From a virus, in IMG/VR virus record IMGVR_UViG_3300033148_004030, positions 1 through 26,124 of that record: 26,124 nt of DNA. One strand, written 5' to 3'. Numbering within the stretch: position 1 is the stretch's first letter; every line of letters begins with the position of its first letter. Shown piece by piece: positions 23,264 through 26,124 of this stretch. The notes below the pieces were generated by a model. The model had not been told where the DNA came from. It was given only the letters and a program-made list of their open reading frames with translations, and did no database searches. Made by a program: the position numbers and the translations under genes.

Positions 23264-23926
23264 TTAGCGTCGTTTTGTCAGGATATACTTGGCAGCTATG
23301 CCGCGATGCAAAACACCCGCACTTTTCTTCGTGTTTTGACGATCCCGTAAATAACTATAAGCTCCATAACCGCCAACACCCAACGCTCCCGCTCTAGCTA
23401 GTTTAGACCGAGCAATGTTCCTACCCATAGCAATGGGATGAGTCGCACTTTGAACTCTAGGAGCAATGGCAGCTTCTACGCTTCTATAGCTTTGTCCCGA
23501 TGGTCTTAGAAGAGCAGCCGCCCGACCACGAGAAATTCCCCTTTTCCTAGCCACAAAATCAACCAAACGGCCAAACTGTATTCTTGACATTAATTCCTTT
23601 CCTCTTGTGCCAGCCATCCCTCTAGCTCCGCTTATAGTTCTTTTTCCACCAAGCAAGTTTCTAAAAGCTTCGCCGTAACGTCCTCGACGAACCTGTTCCC
23701 CCATAATTCTCACGGAAGACAGAGGTTTCCTACCACGCCTCCAAGTTCTGACCAAAGCGCCTATTTTCTCAGGAATCTGTGTAGATGCCTTTTTCAATGT
23801 CTTTTCTCCATAAGCCAAGGCATCTGACTTACCCACCGCTCTTTTTCTCCTGCCAGAATATCTTCCGCCAACATTCCCCAAACGACGCAGACCTCTACGA
23901 AGATTTGTACCAATTCCCTTGTTCAC
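23264..23926 (-). CDS. Arg/Gly-rich protein with Gly-rich hydrophobic segment, 220 aa
   Basis: Not recognised. The chain is dense in Arg and Gly (NLRRGLRRLGNVGGRYSGRR) with a helical middle (FGRLVDFVARKRGISRGRAA) and a hydrophobic segment ARAGALGVGGYGAYSYL (about 177-193) before a basic tail. GVGGYG is shared with the 93-aa protein. The start is uncertain: GTG 23926 has a GGAG site 8 bases upstream and is preferred, while an in-frame GTG at 23965 (MNKTYFLNYG) has only a weak site and would add 13 residues. The stop is followed by the inverted repeat at 23174-23250. Part of the basic protein set. Confidence 0.72.
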   Translation of the reverse strand: MNKGIGTNLRRGLRRLGNVGGRYSGRRKRAVGKSDALAYGEKTLKKASTQIPEKIGALVRTWRRGRKPLSSVRIMGEQVRRGRYGEAFRNLLGGKRTISGARGMAGTRGKELMSRIQFGRLVDFVARKRGISRGRAAALLRPSGQSYRSVEAAIAPRVQSATHPIAMGRNIARSKLARAGALGVGGYGAYSYLRDRQNTKKSAGVLHRGIAAKYILTKRR

Positions 23927-24019
23927 AGCATTGTCTCCATAATTTAAAAAATAAGTTTTGTTCACACAATTATTCTTTTCCTTTATCTAGGTCAACTGGC
24001 CACTTAACCCTCCACCTAA

Positions 24020-24610
24020 TCAGTCTCTATTACCATACCTGCCCAGTCCTGGTTGAAATCCAACATTCATGCTATCTCTATAACGCTGCTCAGTAATTTG
24101 AACCGGCTTTCCTCTAATCATCACTGTCACCATTTTTTGTTCATTTTCTTTCCCTGATCCTGGCTGTATTCTTTCATTTGCATTCTTCAGACCAGATTCG
24201 TATTCTTCACTGCGCTTGTGATTCCTTGCATAAGCCTTATAGCCAATAACTCCAGCAGCACCCCATAAAAACGGATTAAATCTGTGACGATAAAACAGTC
24301 GAGCAGGAGTAGCTAGGCTTTCACGGATCAGTCTTCGATTGCCCATGTTCGCAGTTCGTTTCCAAGCACCGCGAAAGGTCTGCGGCAATATACGCCGTGC
24401 TTTACGCATTGTTCCACTAGAAACAACCCTCTTAAACGGTTTGTATCTTCTAAAGCGATATCTAGTCTTCAGACGTCCTATCTTATAAGTACCACAATAA
24501 TCTTCTGGAATCAGTTTCCTCACACGCCTAAGTCTTTTCACTCTTAACATTTGTCGCTTAGCCAATTCTTTGCAAATATGCTCAGCACTTATCTCTATCG
24601 TTTTATTCAT
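24020..24610 (-). CDS. Basic protein with single hydrophobic segment, 196 aa
   Basis: Not recognised. The N-terminal 110 residues are very basic (KRQMLRVKRLRRVRKLIPED; TRYRFRRYKPFKR). One hydrophobic segment follows (NPFLWGAAGVIGYKAYARN, 112-130), then RSEEYESGLKNANERIQ and a less basic C-terminal region that contains a beta-like KMVTVMIRGKPVQITEQ. The EYESG patch resembles the acidic EG/SG motifs in its relatives. ATG 24610 overlaps the upstream stop by 8 bases (AATGAATAA, same arrangement as at 1569-1576) and has a GAGAGG site. Probable member of the virion-internal basic set. Confidence 0.76.
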   Translation of the reverse strand: MNKTIEISAEHICKELAKRQMLRVKRLRRVRKLIPEDYCGTYKIGRLKTRYRFRRYKPFKRVVSSGTMRKARRILPQTFRGAWKRTANMGNRRLIRESLATPARLFYRHRFNPFLWGAAGVIGYKAYARNHKRSEEYESGLKNANERIQPGSGKENEQKMVTVMIRGKPVQITEQRYRDSMNVGFQPGLGRYGNRD

Positions 24611-25466
24611 TTGCCAAACCTCTCTCCACTATCTTTTGGAAAGTTGTTACCATCGCTTTAGATAAATCAATCTGCCCCTTTTCTAAACCATCTCCCTCCT
24701 CAGGAAACAGTTCAATGATATTCCCCTTTTTGTCATAAGTCTGATACATGCCAGAACTGTTAATAAATCCAGTATTTCTTCTAGAAGATTTATCAAACCT
24801 AGAAGAACTGCGACGACGTAATGCCCTATCACGCATAGATTTAGCCCCAAATGCCCCCGCCCCTGCAAAACCAGCAGGAACGACAAACCTTGCCGGTTTT
24901 CTAAGTGAATGTATAAATCTTACTCCTAAGCTTCTGCGATCTTGATTAAATGATCGTCGCCAATTCAATTCCCGCTCGCTAAGTGGTTCTATGATAGTGT
25001 TGCCTCCTCTAACTTCTTCAGCAAGTTGGTTTCTGAATTGTTGCTCTTTTGCGCCTATCTTAATTCTCTTCCGCGCAGTGGGTGAACGTATAACATAAGC
25101 AGGACTAATAGGTCTAGCTACTCGTTCTAGATTAGTTATATCTACCAAGTCATCTGCATAATGCAAGGCAGGCTGTCCTCTTAAACGACGAAATATGTTC
25201 TGAGCCAACCGTTCTTGATGAATAGCTTCCGGGGTCCTCACCTTAATATAACGCCAATGGCCTCTCCTATTCCATGCCGATTTTGGAACCCAACGTCTAA
25301 CAGCTCGAGTTCTCATCATCTTGGGAACTCTGAGCTTAGATCCCGGTCGCATTTTTGAAGAAGAAACCAATTCGCCTATCACCGTAATATACTTTCTTCC
25401 AGAGCGAAAAGCTCCCTTCCACGGTTCAGCGGCTTTTCTCAACATGGCTTTATATATCATACTCAC
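24603..25466 (-). CDS. Basic protein with Gly/Ala hydrophobic segment, 287 aa
   Basis: Not recognised. It is basic in the first 95 residues (KMMRTRAVRRWVPKSAWNRR), has a mixed-charge middle, a hydrophobic segment FVVPAGFAGAGAFGAKSM (194-211) followed by an Arg cluster (RDRALRRR), and an acidic, non-basic C-terminal tail (IIELFPEEGDGLEKGQIDLS) ending in a helix. GTG 25466 overlaps the upstream stop as GTGA and has AGGCGG 6 bases before it; ATG 25460 is the alternative. The design matches the other Gly-segment proteins, with a soluble C-terminal tail that may bind a partner. Confidence 0.76.
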   Translation of the reverse strand: MSMIYKAMLRKAAEPWKGAFRSGRKYITVIGELVSSSKMRPGSKLRVPKMMRTRAVRRWVPKSAWNRRGHWRYIKVRTPEAIHQERLAQNIFRRLRGQPALHYADDLVDITNLERVARPISPAYVIRSPTARKRIKIGAKEQQFRNQLAEEVRGGNTIIEPLSERELNWRRSFNQDRRSLGVRFIHSLRKPARFVVPAGFAGAGAFGAKSMRDRALRRRSSSRFDKSSRRNTGFINSSGMYQTYDKKGNIIELFPEEGDGLEKGQIDLSKAMVTTFQKIVERGLANE

Positions 25467-25762
25467 TTTGTTCCGCCTAGCCTATATAAAATTGAAGTTA
25501 CTTCATCTACCAACCCATCATAGCTAGAACTATAATGAGCATACTGAACATACACTATAAAACTCTTACACCCATCTGTGGAAAATTCCACAGGCTCAAC
25601 TACCATTTCGGGCACATCAGTGTCACTGTTTACCAGCGAAACAACCTTACCCTCTAATAAAAGTTCGGGATCTTCATAAACTCCTAACAATTTAAATATC
25701 CTAATCGTCTTCCCATTAAAGCTTTTCAACATAGCCAACGAATCCATATCTATTTCTTTCAT
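25463..25762 (-). CDS. Hypothetical acidic protein, 99 aa
   Basis: Not recognised. A compact, probably alpha/beta soluble protein (TIRIFKLLGVYEDPELLLEG, CKSFIVYVQYAHYSSSYDGL) with one cysteine and no membrane segment, unlike its neighbours. ATG 25762 lies immediately after a T8 run and has no ribosome-binding site; ATG 25747 (MDSLAMLKSF), with a weak AAAGAA upstream, may be the true start. The inverted repeat at 25772-25857 ends just before the gene, so translation or transcription of it may depend on that structure. Confidence 0.68.
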   Translation of the reverse strand: MKEIDMDSLAMLKSFNGKTIRIFKLLGVYEDPELLLEGKVVSLVNSDTDVPEMVVEPVEFSTDGCKSFIVYVQYAHYSSSYDGLVDEVTSILYRLGGTK

Positions 25763-25763
25763 C

Positions 25764-25857
25764 AAAAAAAAATCTGGGATTAACGAACGCTAAATTCTAT
25801 AAATTCAATGCAAACACAACCAAAGTCGTAAGAATCTAATGTTCGTTAATCCCAGAT
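25764..25857 (-). terminator. Long-arm inverted repeat with T8 tail, intrinsic-terminator-like
   Basis: Arms at 25772-25788 and 25841-25857 are perfect 17-base reverse complements (ATCTGGGATTAACGAAC on the minus strand) with a 52-base loop. In the minus direction the second arm runs straight into eight T residues (25771-25764), the hallmark of intrinsic termination; no T-run follows in the plus direction. The loop can form a further TAGATTC/GAATTTA pairing. It separates the membrane-anchored gene at the window end from the rest of the series. A tandem TTCTTAAAG/TTCTTAAAT repeat lies next to it at 25861-25878. A regulated attenuator for the 99-aa gene is an alternative. Confidence 0.65.
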
Positions 25858-25937
25858 CTATTCTTAAAGTTCTTAAATCACCCAGTTACTATCATATTGG
25901 TCAGCCTACATTTTTTTTTCACTTTTACAAAAACTTT

Positions 25938-26124
25938 TTACCTAAAGAGCATGACCCACCACGCAGCCCAAAGAGCTAGACCAAATCCACTAGAAACAAC
26001 TGTCTTTGTTAGGGACTTACCATCATCTTGCGCCAACTTAATTCCATTGGGATCAGTAACATCATAGGCAGCCCTTCTAATGGCCGCAGCTTTTTCATTC
26101 TTAAGCGAAACGAGTAGAGTCACC
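25938..26124 (-). CDS. C-terminal part of a membrane-anchored hypothetical protein (5' end outside window)
   Basis: Sixty-one codons are visible. The frame has a GTG at the very edge (26123), but nothing upstream can be seen, so the start is probably outside. The visible part is a polar helix (SLKNEKAAAIRRAAYDVTDP) followed by a C-terminal hydrophobic helix (GFGLALWAAWWVMLF) that ends the protein. Not recognised. A small tail-anchored phage protein fits; it is separated from the following genes by the terminator-like repeat at 25764-25857. Confidence 0.55.
   Translation of the reverse strand, partial: VTLLVSLKNEKAAAIRRAAYDVTDPNGIKLAQDDGKSLTKTVVSSGFGLALWAAWWVMLFR

Noticed and set aside
25789-25840. 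Promoter inside the loop of the inverted repeat
   Set aside because: The best hexamers (TTTGGT and TATAGA, 17 bases apart) match the consensus poorly and phage promoters here are unknown.
25938-26123. GTG at 26123 as a true start codon
   Set aside because: It lies one base from the window edge, so no upstream sequence can be judged; the gene is treated as partial.
1-26124. CRISPR array or insertion sequence
   Set aside because: No regularly spaced repeats, no transposase motifs and no terminal inverted repeats bounding a gene; the long inverted repeats enclose only 51-76 non-coding bases.

Overview
This window looks like part of the structural and morphogenesis region of a large, uncultivated tailed phage (Caudoviricetes, HK97-fold lineage). 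Every credible gene lies on the minus strand, packed end to end with 0-15 base gaps or 4-8 base overlaps, so transcription runs from 26124 toward 1. The anchor genes are a portal protein (12753-14942), a prohead protease fused to scaffold-like segments (6535-8370) and a major capsid protein (5406-6407). A lipobox lipoprotein, a two-helix holin-like protein and a heptosyltransferase-type (GT9) enzyme suggest a Gram-negative host; the host itself cannot be named. No terminase, tail gene, endolysin, tRNA or CRISPR array is visible.

Layout in transcription order. (1) 26124-22860: the end of a membrane-anchored gene, a terminator-like inverted repeat, then small genes, four of which encode very basic proteins with one Gly/Ala-rich hydrophobic segment. 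(2) 22844-14944: a zinc-ribbon protein, three very large Arg/Lys-rich proteins (955, 575 and 693 aa) and a DHH phosphoesterase between the first two. (3) 14942-5406: portal; an 804-aa protein combining an HEXXH metallopeptidase-like domain, a LigD-type 3'-phosphoesterase domain and what looks like a ruined ATP-dependent ligase domain; two small genes; another basic membrane-type protein; protease-scaffold fusion; capsid protein. (4) 5270-1: GT9 glycosyltransferase, holin-like and lipoprotein genes, a small helical protein, a tandem GT2 glycosyltransferase, two SAM methyltransferases and a partial GT2. The last three genes and the final ~110 bases of the tandem GT2 are visibly more GC-rich than the rest and look like newer cargo.

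How the genes may work together (inference). The portal, protease/scaffold and capsid genes build the head. About 3,450 residues of basic proteins, eight genes in all, carry recurring Gly-rich hydrophobic segments and surround the portal gene; they are candidates for internal head or ejection proteins that bind packaged DNA and then insert in a membrane. Some share an ESxEG-like peptide that could be a protease processing site. The glycosyltransferases and methyltransferases may modify virions or the host surface. The two complete glycosyltransferases share a short N-terminal module, as if recruited to a common partner.

Three intergenic gaps contain perfect 13-17 bp inverted repeats with 51-76 base loops, each followed by a T-rich run only in the minus-strand direction. 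They probably divide the gene series into transcription units.

The most unusual object is the 804-aa peptidase/DNA-end-processing fusion; the most unusual system is the basic Gly-rich membrane-segment protein set.
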